A stretch of 64,000 nucleotides of DNA from Owenia fusiformis. Taxonomy: Eukaryota > Annelida > Polychaeta > Sabellida > Oweniidae. The stretch spans positions 18,613,181 to 18,677,180 of the forward strand of contig CAIIXF020000010.1 of NCBI GenBank assembly GCA_903813345.2, written 5' to 3'. Of this stretch, positions 39,366 to 51,934 are shown one piece after another (the first letter of the stretch is position 1; the number at the start of each line of letters is the position of its first letter). A program made the translations under genes and the position numbers. The notes beneath the pieces were generated by a model. That model saw only the letters and a program-made list of their open reading frames with translations. It did not search any database and was not told the origin of the DNA.

Positions 39366-41450
39366 TCTGTAAAGTCCCCGAGTAGACCTAGCTTATAGTT
39401 GTTTTTCCTTTTATGCATCACAACCACAAAATGGTTACAATTTGATGGGCGTACATTCATTTTTATAATTCAAAGTCAGCCATTCTAATGAAGATCGCAT
39501 ATTTTGATTTTTTCCCTTTCGTTTCAGTTTGATTCCAGTGAACAAGAGTTATCTTTAATGATGACAGCATTGTTTAGTCTCGAGAATTTTGCTGAAGGTT
39601 GATTAGATAAAATCTAAAAAAACAATCTTAGTGAATCTTTACCTAGCTACTCGTGTAATGTTTGATATTTTTGAATACTTACGCTTGACTTGATAAGGTA
39701 CAAATAACTTGGTCTGATGTGGAAGTCATCGGAAGCAAAATATTCTGTGATTGCCCAATTTGATCTGCAGATAGTCAACTTTGTGAGTCATGTTGACAAT
39801 AGGACATTTTAAACATCTTACACACTTGTACAAGCTAATAGCCTACTTTGAAGTCATGTGAGAGCAAAGTTTTCTGTAATTGCCCAATTTGATCTGCCGA
39901 TAGTCAACTTGTGAGTCATGTATGTTAATGGGACATTTTAAACTTCTTGCACACGTCTACCTAATTTGAAGTCATTGGGAGCAAAATATTCTGTAATTGC
40001 CCGATTTGATCTGCCGATAGTCAATCATGTATGTTAATAGGACATTTTAAACATCTTGCAGACTTGTACAAGCTAATTGATCCGATAGTCAACTTGTGAG
40101 TCATGTATGTTAATGGGACATTTTAAACTTCTTGCACACGTCTACCTAATTTGAAGTCATTGGGAGCAAAATATTCTGTAATTGCCAAATTTGATCTGCC
40201 GAAAGTCAATCATGTATGTTAATAGGACATTTTAAACATCTTGCAGACTTGTACAAGCTAATTGATCCGATAGTCAACTTGTGAGTCATGTATGTTAATG
40301 GGACATTTTAAACATCTTACACACTTGTACAAGCTAATTGCCTACTTTGAAGTCCTGTGAGAGCAAAGTTTTCTGTAATTGCCCAATTTGATCTGCAGAT
40401 GGTCAACTTGTGAGTCATGTATGTAAATGGGACATTTTAACTTTCTTGCACACTTGAACCTGCTAATAGCCTACTTTGAAATCACTGGGGGCAAAATATT
40501 CTGTAATTGGCCAATTTGGTCTGCAGATAGTCAATTTGTGATTCATGTATGTTTATGGAACATCTTAAACTTCTGTAAAATCCCCGAGTAGAGCTAGCTT
40601 TGTGTCGTTTATGCATTTCCCCCGGGTAGACCTAGCTTATAGTTTTATGCATTACAACCACAAAATGATTACAATTTGATGGGCATTATGAAGCGTACAC
40701 TCATTTTTATGATTCAAAGTCAGCCATACTTATGAAGATCGCACATTTTGATTTTTTCGTTTCAGTTTTATTCCAATGAACAAGAGTTATCTTTAATGAT
40801 GACAGCATTGTTTATTCTCGGGAATTTTGCTGCAAGTTGATTAGATAAAATCTAAAAAACAATCTTACTTACGCTTGACTTGATAAGGTACAGATATTTA
40901 ATCTGTTTGGTCTGATGTGGAAGTCATCGGGAGCAAAATATTCTGTGATTGCCCAATTTGATCTGCAGATAGTCAACTTGTGAGTTGACAATAGGACATT
41001 TTAAACATCTTGCACAATTGTACAAGCTAATAGCCTACTTTGAAGTCACTGGGAGCAAAGTTTTCTGTAATTGCCCAATTTGATCTGCCGATTGTCAACT
41101 CCATGTATGTTAATGGGACATTTTAAACTTCTTGCACACGTCTACCTACTAATAGCCTACTTTGAAGTTATTGGGAGCAAAATATTCTGTAATTGCCCAA
41201 TTTGATCTGCCGATAGTCAATCATGTATGTTAATGGAACATTTTAAACTTCTTGCACATGTCTACCTACTAATAGCCTACTTTGAAGTTATTGGGAGCAA
41301 AATATTCTGTTATTACCCAATTTGATCTGCAACTTGTGAGTCATGTATGTTAATGGAACATTTTAAACTTCTTGCACACTTAAACCTGATAATAGCCTAC
41401 TTTGGGAGCAACACTTTCTACAAGTGCCGACTTTAATCTGCCAATACCCA
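39366..41450. repeat. Complex higher-order tandem repeat
   Basis: A unit of about 125 bp (GAAGTCATTGGGAGCAAAAT, TGCCCAATTTGATCTGC, AGTCAACTTGTGAGTCATG, GGGACATTTTAAAC, CTTGCACAC) recurs roughly ten times from 39720 to 41400. Inside it, about 180 bp at 39908-40090 is repeated nearly exactly at 40088-40270. A flanking block at 39366-39625 (CCCCGAGTAGACCTAGC... GATGACAGCATTGTTTA...) is repeated at about 40576-40865, so the array itself was duplicated as a larger block. No open frames of note. Confidence 0.85.
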
Positions 41451-44100
41451 AATTGTCGATCATGAGAAAAGGGGCATGATAAAACTTCTTTCATTCATTC
41501 GTATGCCAATATGCCACTTGTCAGTCGTGTAACGTTGCGTGCTGAACGACTTGCCCATTTTCTTCTGCCAATATCCTGATTGTAGGTAATGTTGTATATA
41601 TTTGATACATTCATCTACCAATAACTCACTTATAAAACGTGCATAATGTTACACGACTTGCCCATTTCTTTATAAAAGGAAAACAGCTAAACGACTTTAG
41701 ATTACTGGGATGGTCAATTATTGGACACATTCTTAATAACCAATTAAAGGGGACATTATAAAGTTGACATACAGGTTAATAAGCAATATGGCATATTGTG
41801 CCCAGGGCTGATGTACCAAGAGGTGTCAGTTAATAAGATTACATTCTGGTTAAGGAGAACGTACTGAAATCCTTTACTAAGGAATCCAATCAGAAGATAG
41901 CAAACAGGTTAAAGTTATAAGAACATTGCACCAATGAGTGTCCGTTTATAAGGTGACATTCTTAAAATAGGTCAAGGTCAAGAAACCTTAAAATATTTGA
42001 CATTTCTTGATTAATCCAGTAGGATTGGTGTGAGGAAAACATTTCCACCCATGACAATCAATTAATGTACCTATAATCTAACAGTGATGAACGATAAATG
42101 CCAGTTGCCATGTAATGCTTGTGTTGTGGACATGATAACTTGGTCATTACATGCCTTGGGGGGAATAAATGCTTTCGTTTCTTTACACTATTTCCTATCA
42201 TCCGGATTTACATCCTATCATCAGGATTAAATCGTAACATTGTGACATTAAGAAATACCAGCAGCAATACTCTACTTGTTTGCCATGCGTGACAGAATCT
42301 GTCTATTACAAATAACATTGATTATAGTTTGTTGACGTTTTCAATAGCATTATGTCCCTTTCAGAATAAAATCTCTCCATCATCTGCGACATTTTCACAT
42401 GAACTTATTGAATGAAATATACCACTAGAACAGCGATTGTATGCTTAAAGTGACAGAAAAGATAAGTAAGTGTAAATGTTGAGATCAATAATTTCAAAGA
42501 GCATCTCCAATGTCTCCCTTAAAATTCATATTTTACTTTCTGAAAATACGAACTCAAAATGAAAGATCTAAGTTGCAGGAATTTCAAAATTTGCTAATTA
42601 AGTCAAAGGACTATCCTGTAAAAGACGTTGAAACAATTAATTAAGACCAAAAATATTGTAAAAGTGTGACGATTTCTTCAAAACTTACCTTGAACTAGTT
42701 TCTTGTCTTTGTTGTCCGTTAACGTTTCTTTCTTTGTTTGAAAATGTTTGTTTGGTTCTTTAGTTGTGATTTGCGTTATTAATACATTGTCATTCCAAAT
42801 GGGATTGTGTTATTTGAATTCCGATCTCAGGATTCCCTGAACCAAAAGTCATAAATCATCCCAACTTCGTGGCCAGCTGATAAGAATGAATACAAGATTA
42901 AGCAGCAACCCTTGTTAAATAATTTCAAATCAACTTGAAATGACCCGTTGGTTCCAAGATTGGATAAAGTTGGCAGTGGGCATCGTTTTACATGTAATAA
43001 TGTAAACTGATTAATCGTAAACTATTTGAAAGAAATTAAAATTGTTTTATTTCATTATTCCTTTCGTCGTTTCAGTTGACGACTAGATTAACGTGCCAGT
43101 AGATCGTCTAACAAAACAAGAGTTTTATTATTGAGTAGTGATTTCCATGATTTATTGCTGTTGTCTTAACGTATCTAGAAAGTTATTATGTTGCAATTGA
43201 TTAGCTACAAATTAAAAGAAATATTTACTTCCTATTGTTCGTCTCTCGTAAATGAGTTTAGTAATGGAGAATCTAATAAAAATTAGCTGCGTTGTATGCG
43301 AAGGAATCCATTACATGCGGTAATTGGGTGAATGACAAGTGAAGAGAATGAGCATCCCTCGGCAAATAACTTAATTCCTCGTCTCAGAGGATATGCGACA
43401 TAGAGCAGGAGAGGTACGTTACACTTCCCCCAACTTAGAACACGTGGTCCACGGAGTCCAATAATATCATGATTTCAAAGGAAAGTTATGCTAGGATGGG
43501 GTATCCCAGAGACGTTGTCAAGATATTGTTATATGGGGTTTATTAATATTTCATGCTGCTAAGTATCCCCGGTTAACAGGATTACCCTTCTAAAACGTAT
43601 TTGCAAATCAGATTTAATTTTTTCATAGTTAATCCACAGTCTTCCTATTAGATTATACGTGTCAGAATAAGAGACAAATCAGAAGTGTCACAATAAAAAG
43701 GTGACACATATTTGTTCACGTCAACATGTTCATCAGACATTTGCTCCCGTGTCAGTCCATTTCGGCCTCTGTTTTGCATTATGGTTGTAAATTGAAACCT
43801 GATAAATTATGAATCTGGAGGTGTAAAATTGGCGCCAAAACCTGAGATAACAAAAACATCATTCGTTTCAGTAACTTCGTAAACAACATAAGATATATCA
43901 GTTTTTAGGATAATGTAGACAGCTTCTTCCTTTTCTGTCAACTATACTTGTACATTAAATTCTTTGAAATATAGTTTTCCCTTACTAAAGTTTCATCCCG
44001 GATCTTCATTCATTGAAGAAGAGAAATAGTTTATGGAATCAATTTCCTGTACAAATTCATTGTCATAAGAATTATTCGTATTGGCTAAAGTGATTTGCTC
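41451..44100. other. Intergenic; decayed repeat edge, then nothing recognised
   Basis: The first few hundred bases carry faint echoes of the preceding array (GCCAATATCC, ACGACTTGCCCATTTC twice). A segment at 42110-42190 (TAATG...GGACATGATAACTTGGTCATTA) resembles 54604-54660. No gene-like frame. Confidence 0.5.
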
Positions 44101-44103
44101 TTG

Positions 44104-44206
44104 TAGTACTATATACTTATATATGTAGTACTATATTATATATGTAGTACTATATACTTATATATGTAGTACTATATACTTTATACTTATATATGTAGTA
44201 TATGCT
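44104..44206. repeat. Tandem repeat of a GTAGTACTATATACTTATAT unit
   Basis: Four to five copies of a 20-30 bp unit, GTAGTACTATATACTTATAT followed by AT, with small length changes. A simple AT-rich minisatellite. Confidence 0.85.
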
Positions 44207-44417
44207 TAGGGGACAGAATAAATGACAAAGATATATTTGAAACTTAATATTTCTAAGTTCGATTTTGATGATTAAGAAATTAATAGAATTACAAAAGTGT
44301 TGTGGGTCAAATTGTTCCGATACTGACCAAGCGTTAATAACAGAAATGCAGTAAAAACAGACCTCAACTAACTGAAATACATAACCAGATCTGGAAGATT
44401 TAGAGTTTTACACACTC

Positions 44418-44563
44418 CAGGCCCGTGGCCAAAAATCATGCAGTGTTTCACTATTCTGAGCACTTTTAAAGTGATTTTGGCCATTTTTGGACCAAAATTG
44501 TCACAAGTGAACCCCCTGGAATTTTTCAAAAAATGAACTTGGTAAATCCTGGCTACGGGCCTG
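44418..44563. mobile_element. hAT-like MITE with CAGGCCCGTRGCCA ends and 5-bp target duplication
   Basis: A 146-bp element: left end CAGGCCCGTGGCCA, right end in reverse CAGGCCCGTAGCCA. CACTC flanks both sides (44413-44417 and 44564-44568). The inside has AGTGATTTTGGCCATTTTTGG but no coding capacity. The ends differ from the CAGTGGCGG family yet give the same 5-bp duplication length. Confidence 0.78.
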
Positions 44564-45175
44564 CACTCTATCGCTTTCTTAACTGCTTAACCTCAATCGC
44601 ATTTATTTTGAAATATCTTAGAAAAGTCAAGATCACCTCCCCACTCCCGCACGTCCTCAGATCTCATCCTAATGGCTCTTTATTCTCATTTAGATAATAT
44701 CGTTATACTTCTGCTGCCATTTTAAAATAAAACAGTTACACATAATTATGGGAAATGATTTGTGAGAAGAAATGCACAACCAATGAGACAATTCGGGCCC
44801 GGTGGTTGCTCTTTTACAGATACCAGGTCAATTATCAATATGGCATTAATCTTATTTGTGCTAATTAAGGTGAGAACGCATTGATATCAACTATACTCCT
44901 GTTTCATGTGTTAAGGCCTTAAATGTAATGAATTTCATAGATGCAATTTATGTGATTCAAACCTTGGTTAAAATCCCTTAGTTAAAATGAAATAAGTTCG
45001 ATATGAGGGATCATGGTCGGCTCAATTGTTCATTTCCTAACTATTAGTGTGTCTTGTAACCAACTCTCTAAACGGAAAAATCCCCATGTTAAGGTATCTC
45101 GAGACCTTACTATTTGGAGACAGAATGAATATAATAGTCTAGGTTGAATTCAACGTGTATCTTGAGCCTAATTAC

Positions 45176-45392
45176 CATGATGGTATTACTCCAAAAAGTA
45201 CAATGGATAATCACATATATATCATTTTTGGAGTTTCTTCTACAATAGTCCATCACAGTCCTTTTGGAATAATATTCTCCTTTGCATGATGGTATTACTC
45301 CAAAAAGTACAATGGATAATCACATATATATCATTTTTGGAGTTTTTCTACAATAGTCTATCACAGTCCTTTGGGAATAATATTCTCCTTTG
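45176..45392. repeat. Near-perfect tandem duplication of 109 bp
   Basis: CATGATGGTATTACTCCAAA... to ...AATATTCTCCTTTG occurs at 45176-45284 and again at 45285-45392 with only a few changes, so it is a recent event. Confidence 0.93.
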
Positions 45393-45741
45393 TTAACAGA
45401 CAACAAGATTGATGTGAGGAAATTCAATATAAGCTCAGATAATTCAACTCGATTTAATCTATTTCATGTTTCACCTACATCGCGATTATGATATACTAGT
45501 CTAGGCCAAAGATGATAAAATATAGATCAATATAATATTCTGACATTTTTGAGATGTTTTGGTGATTGCGTATATTACAGTATCAGTCATTAAATACAGG
45601 GTGGGCCAAAAAACGCCACTTTTTTCAAGACACTATAACTTTTTTATTTTCCAACATATACCCCTTTTGCAGTTATATAGTGCCAGGGGGTCTTAGTAAT
45701 AATATAATGTAGCAAGTCCTTCAACTTAGATTATATTTGAT

Positions 45742-46006
45742 TTAAAAGAGGAGTTCAATTGGTTCGCCACCCTCTTTGATGATAGCTTTTAGTCTCAGTT
45801 GCTTTGCTGAAATAGCAATATCAGTGAAATGTTGGCTAAGTGTTAGTTGGGCAATTTTTTAGATGGGGTGCCTTCATCTCCTGGGGACCTTCCCATACCC
45901 TATACTCACTTGGGATTGCATCAGGACTATAAGCTTGGTGGTCACCAGGCCGTATCAGTTCAGGAACATTTTGCAAATTATGTTTATTTCTCATGACACA
46001 CCACAT
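45742..46006 (-). pseudogene. Mariner-type transposase, C-terminal remnant, frameshifted
   Basis: On the minus strand a 57-codon frame from 46006 includes NVPELIRPGD, then SPDAIPSEYRVW. This matches the third catalytic aspartate region of mariner-type DDE transposases, usually SPDLNPxEYxxWG. After a frameshift a second frame continues to a stop at 45742, with TDIAISAKQLRLKAIIKEGG. That fits the normal C-terminal end of the family, where R..L.A.I...GG precedes the stop. The N-terminal DNA-binding part and the first two catalytic residues were not found, so the gene is a broken fragment inside the TA-flanked element. Confidence 0.75.
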
Positions 46007-46734
46007 GTTTTAAGTGAGACGCTGGTGACATATTTTATAAAAGTAAAAGTGTATGATTCATTATCCCTGGCTAGATAGCATCCTCAAGTTTCATTTGATA
46101 TGCAAATAATGATTTTGTATCAAAAATTTAAAAAGTTATTACACGTCGCACGAAACTGGGAACAATTAGCGTAACATTATGGCGTCAAAATACCAAAACA
46201 AAACAATGGGCAGTATAGGGCGCAAATAGCCTTATAACGTCAAAAACGACAAGCGTTACATTTTGTCAAGTTTAGTCAACCTAAAAATAAGATACTTTAT
46301 TCTTATTCAATCCTGGTAAAATTCACAGAGCAACAAGATCTCGAGGACAATATTTCTTAAATGTTTTTGATTTTTGAAAAATGGTCAGGAAATCCACTCG
46401 GGACGTTGGTAAAAATGATACTAGTATGTATGGAATTTGTGGTAAAAAATTGATGCGTTACATTTTTCATATTATTTGAAAAATAAAGAAATCGGTTATT
46501 GTTTTGTAAATATTGTGCAGTTAATTTTTTTTTAATCAGACCTAAATTAAAAGGTTAAATAAAGGTAAACGTATTGCTTGCCTCATTCGCCTTCAAAACC
46601 TTACGCAATTTTGAAAATGTTAAAAGCGTTCATATTAAACAATTTGAACTGTTGTCGTTATGGAATTGTGACGTCATAGATGCACATGTTCTATTGAATA
46701 AAATGTGAAAGGACGATTCTCGGTTTGGAGAACA

Positions 46735-47060
46735 GTCTCCTGGGTTAATAATTTTTTTAATGAAAAATATAGAAATATTACCCAAATTAAACTATGAATA
46801 TTCAAAAGAGGACATTTAAATCTACAAGATGTAAAATTAACAAATTGGTCTGAAGCAGGGATAACGTTCAATTTGACCGATTCAATAAAATACAAGTCTC
46901 GATTTTGGGAAAGAAGTTCATCAGTGTACTGCGCTAATATTTTTTTTCGAAAAATCTAGAAATATTACCCAAATTAAATTATGACTATTCAAAAGAGGAC
47001 ATTCAAATCTATATTATGTAAAAATATCAAATTTGTCCGAAGCAGGGATAATGCTCATTT
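46735..47060. repeat. Internal tandem duplication inside the mariner-type element
   Basis: ATAGAAATATTACCCAAATT, then ATTCAAAAGAGGACATT and GAAGCAGGGATAA, occur in both 46735-46880 and 46915-47060. The second copy lies next to the right terminal repeat. Confidence 0.85.
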
Positions 47061-47198
47061 AGATTGATGAACTTCGGCCCACTTTTGGCCCACCCTGTAC
47101 AATCATTAGATTAGATTGTTGATTATTGTAGTATTGCTTTTACCTCAAATATATATTAAAACTTTTTTAATTCAACGTCCATGTTTGACTATAGGCTT

Positions 47199-47381
47199 AA
47201 AGTGGCGGCTATGGGAGGGGCCTAAAGAAATAGTAGGGTCGTCCAAAATCGGCGCCATGCTTCTCCCTTCATAGACTGGGCAATTTTGGTGACAAACTGG
47301 CCTTACTAAGCATTATTTTTCATATAAGCTCTAGTTTTTAGATATGTTCTTTGATTTTCTTGATTTTTAAGTCCGCCCCTG
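47199..47381. mobile_element. hAT-like MITE, CAGTGGCGG-type ends, 5-bp target duplication
   Basis: A 183-bp element: left end AAAGTGGCGGCTATGGGAGG (decayed from CAGTGGCGG), right end in reverse CAGGGGCGGACTTAAAAATC. GGCTT flanks both sides (47194-47198 and 47382-47386). It is related by its ends to the element at 17505-17673. Confidence 0.65.
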
Positions 47382-47386
47382 GGCTT

Positions 47387-48050
47387 TCATTAGAGACTAG
47401 AGTTGAAACGGGGTAGTTTGTCTGATATATCAGGACGTCTCAAATAACGGATTAATTGATGGATATATGCTCAGCGTTAAATTGTCTTAGAACGAGACAT
47501 CTCTTTTAAAATCGTTCGAGTCTATACAAAAAACAATTGATCAAACACTGCAAACTTCTCTTTGGGCAAGACAAAAATACGATAAATACTCCAAGGAACA
47601 AAAATGATCTTTAGTATTCTCGTCATAAATGGCCAAATCATGTAGCTCGTTACTTAGAATACATTCGGAAGTATTTAATTTTATTGCCTCAGTAAGTTGT
47701 AAAGCGCAGCAAGAATGCAATAGCTTTCAGTCATTTACTTTATGAGCAGCTATAGCTCATGTAAGAGAATCTACCTGTATTAGGAAAATTATATTAATGA
47801 TATACGGCCAAAAGTGGAGCCAAGATCACTCAATCACTCTCATTTAAAAGGAAATGTTCAAGTATAATACAAAGATCACAATATCAGAATTAATTATAGT
47901 ATCATTTCAAAGCAAATGTTCAAATATTCTACAATCGAGAGCAGATAAATTAGAATTTCTCCCTTTTTATTGTCATTTATTAATACAAAAAAGTTTGTTG
48001 ATTTATTTGCTGAATTCATTTGAGAAAAGATTGGGCTCAATGTTATCAAT
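47387..48050. other. Intergenic; nothing recognised
   Basis: One short frame (47854-48054) without domain features. Confidence 0.5.
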
Positions 48051-49787
48051 CTGACTTATTTTCTCGCTCCAAGAATGTGTTTTGAAGCTATAAACGACAA
48101 TCAAAAGGAAACAATCTGGATCTATGATCTCGGTTAAGCTCTCCCGCTTATCATTCAATTATTTTTTGATCAGTTAGAATATGTAGTCATAGAAACAAGT
48201 ATTTTAAGACAGTATTTTACTAAACCTGTAAAAGACAAGATAATTGAAGTGTTTATTTTATAATCGGATAAAAGAATCTAACCCCTAAGGATAGCCGTAT
48301 GTGCCGAAATATTTCGATATCATGAAGAACCCAATACTGCTCTAACTACTAACAATATTGTACTAAAGATTTCTTAGCAATAGCTGAGTCTATTTCGGTC
48401 TGGAAACATCTAAGAGAAGTCTTTTACAATAAAGAATGATTTGTGAAAAAGGGATATTAAAATGTTTAACGGACCTTGATCTACAAACACATTGACTTAC
48501 GATTGCATTAAACTTGTCAGTCATTTTTTACATTGTTAAGCTGGCTGTGGAAAGAGCGTAATTTCTAACTCTCTGAACATTTGAATATATCGATCATTCT
48601 TGATTGAATTCAGGGAATTTACGAATTAACAATAGAACACCAATTTAATGTTCAAATGTAATATTTCTTGTTAATTCCTGGTTAAGTCAACTCATTCAGT
48701 CACGGACGTAAGTGTTACGAGAGCCATCTAATTCACTTTAAAAGAAACCTTTGGTCACAATAAAGTGTAATCGAAACTGATATACTTACATTTTGTCGAC
48801 TGGTTATATCCTCGCTGTTGAATTTACATTATAACTACGACTGTATTATTTCACAAATCTGAAATGAAATAGTATTAAATCGATTTTGAATAATAGTTCA
48901 TTGTCCTTGAATGTCTAAAACAAATGTTCACATGGTACTTATTGTAATCACTGGCTCCAAAGAATGTGTTCGATATCTTTGAAAAGCGGAAACCAATAGA
49001 CATTATTATTTAATAAAGTGCAGGAACAGCATCTGTTACGCATAGAAGCGCAATCATGCTCAGAATGTTCATTAACTAAATAAATAAAGTTCATATTCAT
49101 GATACGTTTTTCTATTTCATCTTGCCGCCAAGCTCGAAGTGGTATTATTGAGGCATGGTAATGTGAAGAACAAATACACGCAACATAAAAACATTACCAT
49201 GTCCATAAGAATTAAGTGATTGGCCAATCATTAAGTGGTAATTTTGCCTAATCATTTCATTTGCAATTGCCTCTTGCCTTATTTCTGCCAGGTGCACTAA
49301 ACGACAAAAAAAGTTTTACAGTAGATGGTAATTAAAAGGAGAACAAGATCATCTCGGAAGGCAGTGAACTCTGCTTACGCGAGTTGACCAAGTATTTAAA
49401 GTGGCGTTTAGTATCATGATGCCGTAAAATATCTCAATGTCGTAAAGTATCATGAATAATGGATTTAAAGGTTTTAACCAGAGATAAAGAAATCTTAAAT
49501 AGCATTGGTTTAAATTATTAATTTAGCAATGTAACAAGGACCCGATTGTTCAATTTATGGTAAATCAACCGTTTATTGTACATTTAGCTGACGCAGTTTG
49601 ACTTGCTTCATTGGACAACTTATGTTTGTTTCACATGATGTCTTCTGTAAATCAACAATTGTATTTTAAGTTAAACTTTAGATCGTTTTGGAAATACATT
49701 GTAATTAAATTATTACTGTTGGAGGAGGTCTTGTTATTGTTGCATATCGTTTGTAATTTTTTACTGTTTCTTGGAATATCTCCAAGT
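48050..49787. repeat. Segmental duplication, copy 1 (left part)
   Basis: It matches 56030-57833 plus 59130-59295 in order. Examples are AGAATGTGTTTTGAAGCT, TTATCATTCAATTA.TTTTTGATC..TTAGAATATG, ATCATGAAG..ACCCAATA, the GTAACAAGGAC...TTCAATTTATGGT block (49531-49560 against 57790-57813) and TTCATTGGACAA.TTA.GTTTGTTT (49609-49633 against 59156-59180). Where copy 2 holds the CACGGTG transposon, copy 1 has an uninterrupted stretch of about the same length as the empty site. Divergence is substantial. No gene-like frame is conserved between the copies. Confidence 0.8.
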
Positions 49788-51396
49788 AGGCGATCAGCCT
49801 GGGGGGTTGGTCGGTACCAAATCAGGGGAATAATGGCCATGGTGATTTTTGGGAAGGTGTACACCCCTAGAGTAAGAAAATATGTGATAGCATTGCAGAA
49901 GTGGCAGCTAAATGGGTATTATCACCCATTTTTCAAAATGGCTGCCAGTGCGCTTGCTACCAAATGAAAGAAGTTATATCTAAGCATACTGAGAGGCAAA
50001 ATCAGTAATTTTAGGGTCTAATTCTGGGTTTTAGGGGTCACTGATTCGATTTATGCCTCAATCCAAGTCATCAAAAACATAAATTCATACGAAAATCCAA
50101 GATGGCCACCAATTTTGGTTCAAAAACAAATATGTAACTAATGATACAAGTTAAAACGTTTCAAAATGATTTTGAAGAGTTTTAGAAGAGGTTTTAAAGT
50201 CTCAGGATTTTATTCATGTCTAAATCTATGTCATCAAAGGATTACATTATATGTAAATCCAAGATGGCCGCCAAAATAGGTGCCAAAAGGAATTTTTGTA
50301 TTGACACATGCTCAAAGAACAGATAAAAAGCAATTTTATAGATCATGAAAGGGTTTAGAGGTTAATGATTTCACTTATGCTTCATTTTAGTCTAAGAAAT
50401 CAAATAATTACTTTTCATAGAAAACCAAAATGGCCGCAAATATGGGTGCCGAAACTAACATGTAACTATTAATGTAAGCTCAAAGAATAACTAAAATGTA
50501 GTTTTGTAGATCATGAAAGGGTTTGGGGATCAATGATTTTATTGTCTTAGTTTTCAAAGAATAACTTGATGTGGAAATCCAAGATGGCTGCCAAAATGAG
50601 TTACCAAAATAATTTACCATTAATATAAGCTCAATGAACAATTACAAAGTGATTTTGGAGATCATGTCTAGGTTTCAATGGTCGAGAATCTTAAGTCAAT
50701 GGCTAGGTTTCAATGGTCGAGAACTTTAAGTCATCAAATAATTATTTTATTTGGATATTTTTATTTTGATACATGCTCAAAGAACAGATAAAAAGCAATT
50801 TTATAGATCATGAAAGGGTTTAGAGGTTAATGATTTCACTTATGCTTCATTTAGTTTTCAAAGAATAACTTGATGTGGAAATCCAAGATGGCTGCCAAAA
50901 TGAGTTACCAAAATAAGTTACCATTAATATAAGCTCAATGAACAATTACAAAGTGATTTTGGAGACCATGTCTAGGTTTCAATGGTCGAGAATTTTAAGT
51001 CAATGGCTAGGTTTCAATGGTTGAGAACTTTAAGTCATCAAATAATTATTTTATTTGGATATTCAGGATGGCAACCAAAATGGCTGCCAAAATGAATAAT
51101 TAATTTTGGAACATATTCATTTGGATATCTAAGATGGCCCTGATGTGATGTACCATCTCAATTGTACTCTCTTCATCAAAACAATGAACTGGTTTATGAA
51201 AGCACAAGAGTCCTAATATGGAGATCTAAAAGGGAATGATGATACAAGACATCCTTCTTGCCGAGCCTTTATGGACATCATTAAAATTATGACCTAGTCA
51301 TTCCCTGGAGCATAACGGATTTTAAGCTGCTTGGAGAAGATGAGATGTATGTAGTGCAATCCCAGGAATCTTTTCAACTGATTGGTATACAAAGGA

Positions 51397-51465
51397 ATAT
51401 CCTTTGTATTCATTCGACTTCGCTTCTGAAAAGAGAGCTTCATCCATCTCTAGTTTAACTAATTA
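51397..51465 (+). mobile_element. TACCCT-family MITE, copy E (right end lost)
   Basis: TATCCTTTGTATTCATTCGA, CTTCGCTTCTGAAAAGAGAG, CTTCAT and CTCTAGTTTAACTAA follow the family consensus. The GCGCGCAGGGTA end is missing. It lies inside the 2.9-kb foldback. Confidence 0.65.
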
Positions 51466-51631
51466 AATATATATTTTGACAAAAGCATCTGTAAGAACTA
51501 GAAAAGTGGATGAAAGCTATTGACCTTAGCAAGCAATGTAGGGAGTTAGTACATAGAGATTATCCTATATGAGGTTCAGGATATTGGGATTATCCCGAGG
51601 CCAATATAATATATCTGCCCGAGGGCCGTAG

Positions 51632-51934
51632 GTCTGTGAAGAAAGGACAAACTCAATCCAAGTCTACAATTACACAGAAGATAATATCTCGGATGGACTG
51701 AAGAGTGCCGAGTATGAAGACCTCTTTGACAAAGTAAGGTGTAAAGGGTGGAAGGTGAGACACTTTCCAGTGCATGTAGGCTTTAGAGGCTTCCGATATT
51801 CTTCTCGGAACATCATGTTGAGAGAACTAGGTCTGCAGCCTGTGAACTTCAAGATGGCAATAAAGGAAATAGGTTTGATGGTTGAGTCATGCTGTGAATG
51901 TGTTAATTTATTTTGGCAGCCACCCGTTTGGTGA
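51632..51934 (+). pseudogene. Retroelement protein fragment: C-terminal domain found after reverse transcriptases
   Basis: A stop-to-stop frame of 100 codons lacking an early ATG. Two segments resemble a domain I know from the C-terminal end of reverse-transcriptase ORFs in cnidarian, mollusc and fish retroelements: KGWKVRHFPVHVGFRGF, matching GW......PVEVGCRGF, and LRELGLQPVNFKMAIKEIG followed by ES and a terminal FW, matching the ending (K/R)...E.AE.AS.W.W. This family assignment is from memory. The conserved E and C of VEVGC are H and F here. The first few codons are probably not coding, because a CCCGAGG hairpin repeat overlaps them, and the last few run into the foldback arm. No reverse transcriptase lies upstream. 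Confidence 0.6.

Larger units (their letters stand above)
45597..47097 (-). mobile_element. Tc1/mariner-superfamily transposon with decayed transposase (1501 bp)
   Basis: CAGGGTGGGCCAAAA at the left end is mirrored at the right end (TTTTGGCCCACCCTG), and TA lies on both sides (45595-45596 and 47098-47099). The minus strand at 45742-46006 holds the transposase C-terminal remnant. The far end contains a 145-bp internal duplication (46735-46880 and 46915-47060). The element is dead by mutation but complete in outline. Confidence 0.85.

Noticed and set aside
49611-49967. 118-codon frame and its counterpart at 52491-52712 (minus)
   Set aside because: Their similar proteins arise because both cover the inverted arms of the 2.9-kb foldback; the first also runs across the element boundary into flanking DNA.
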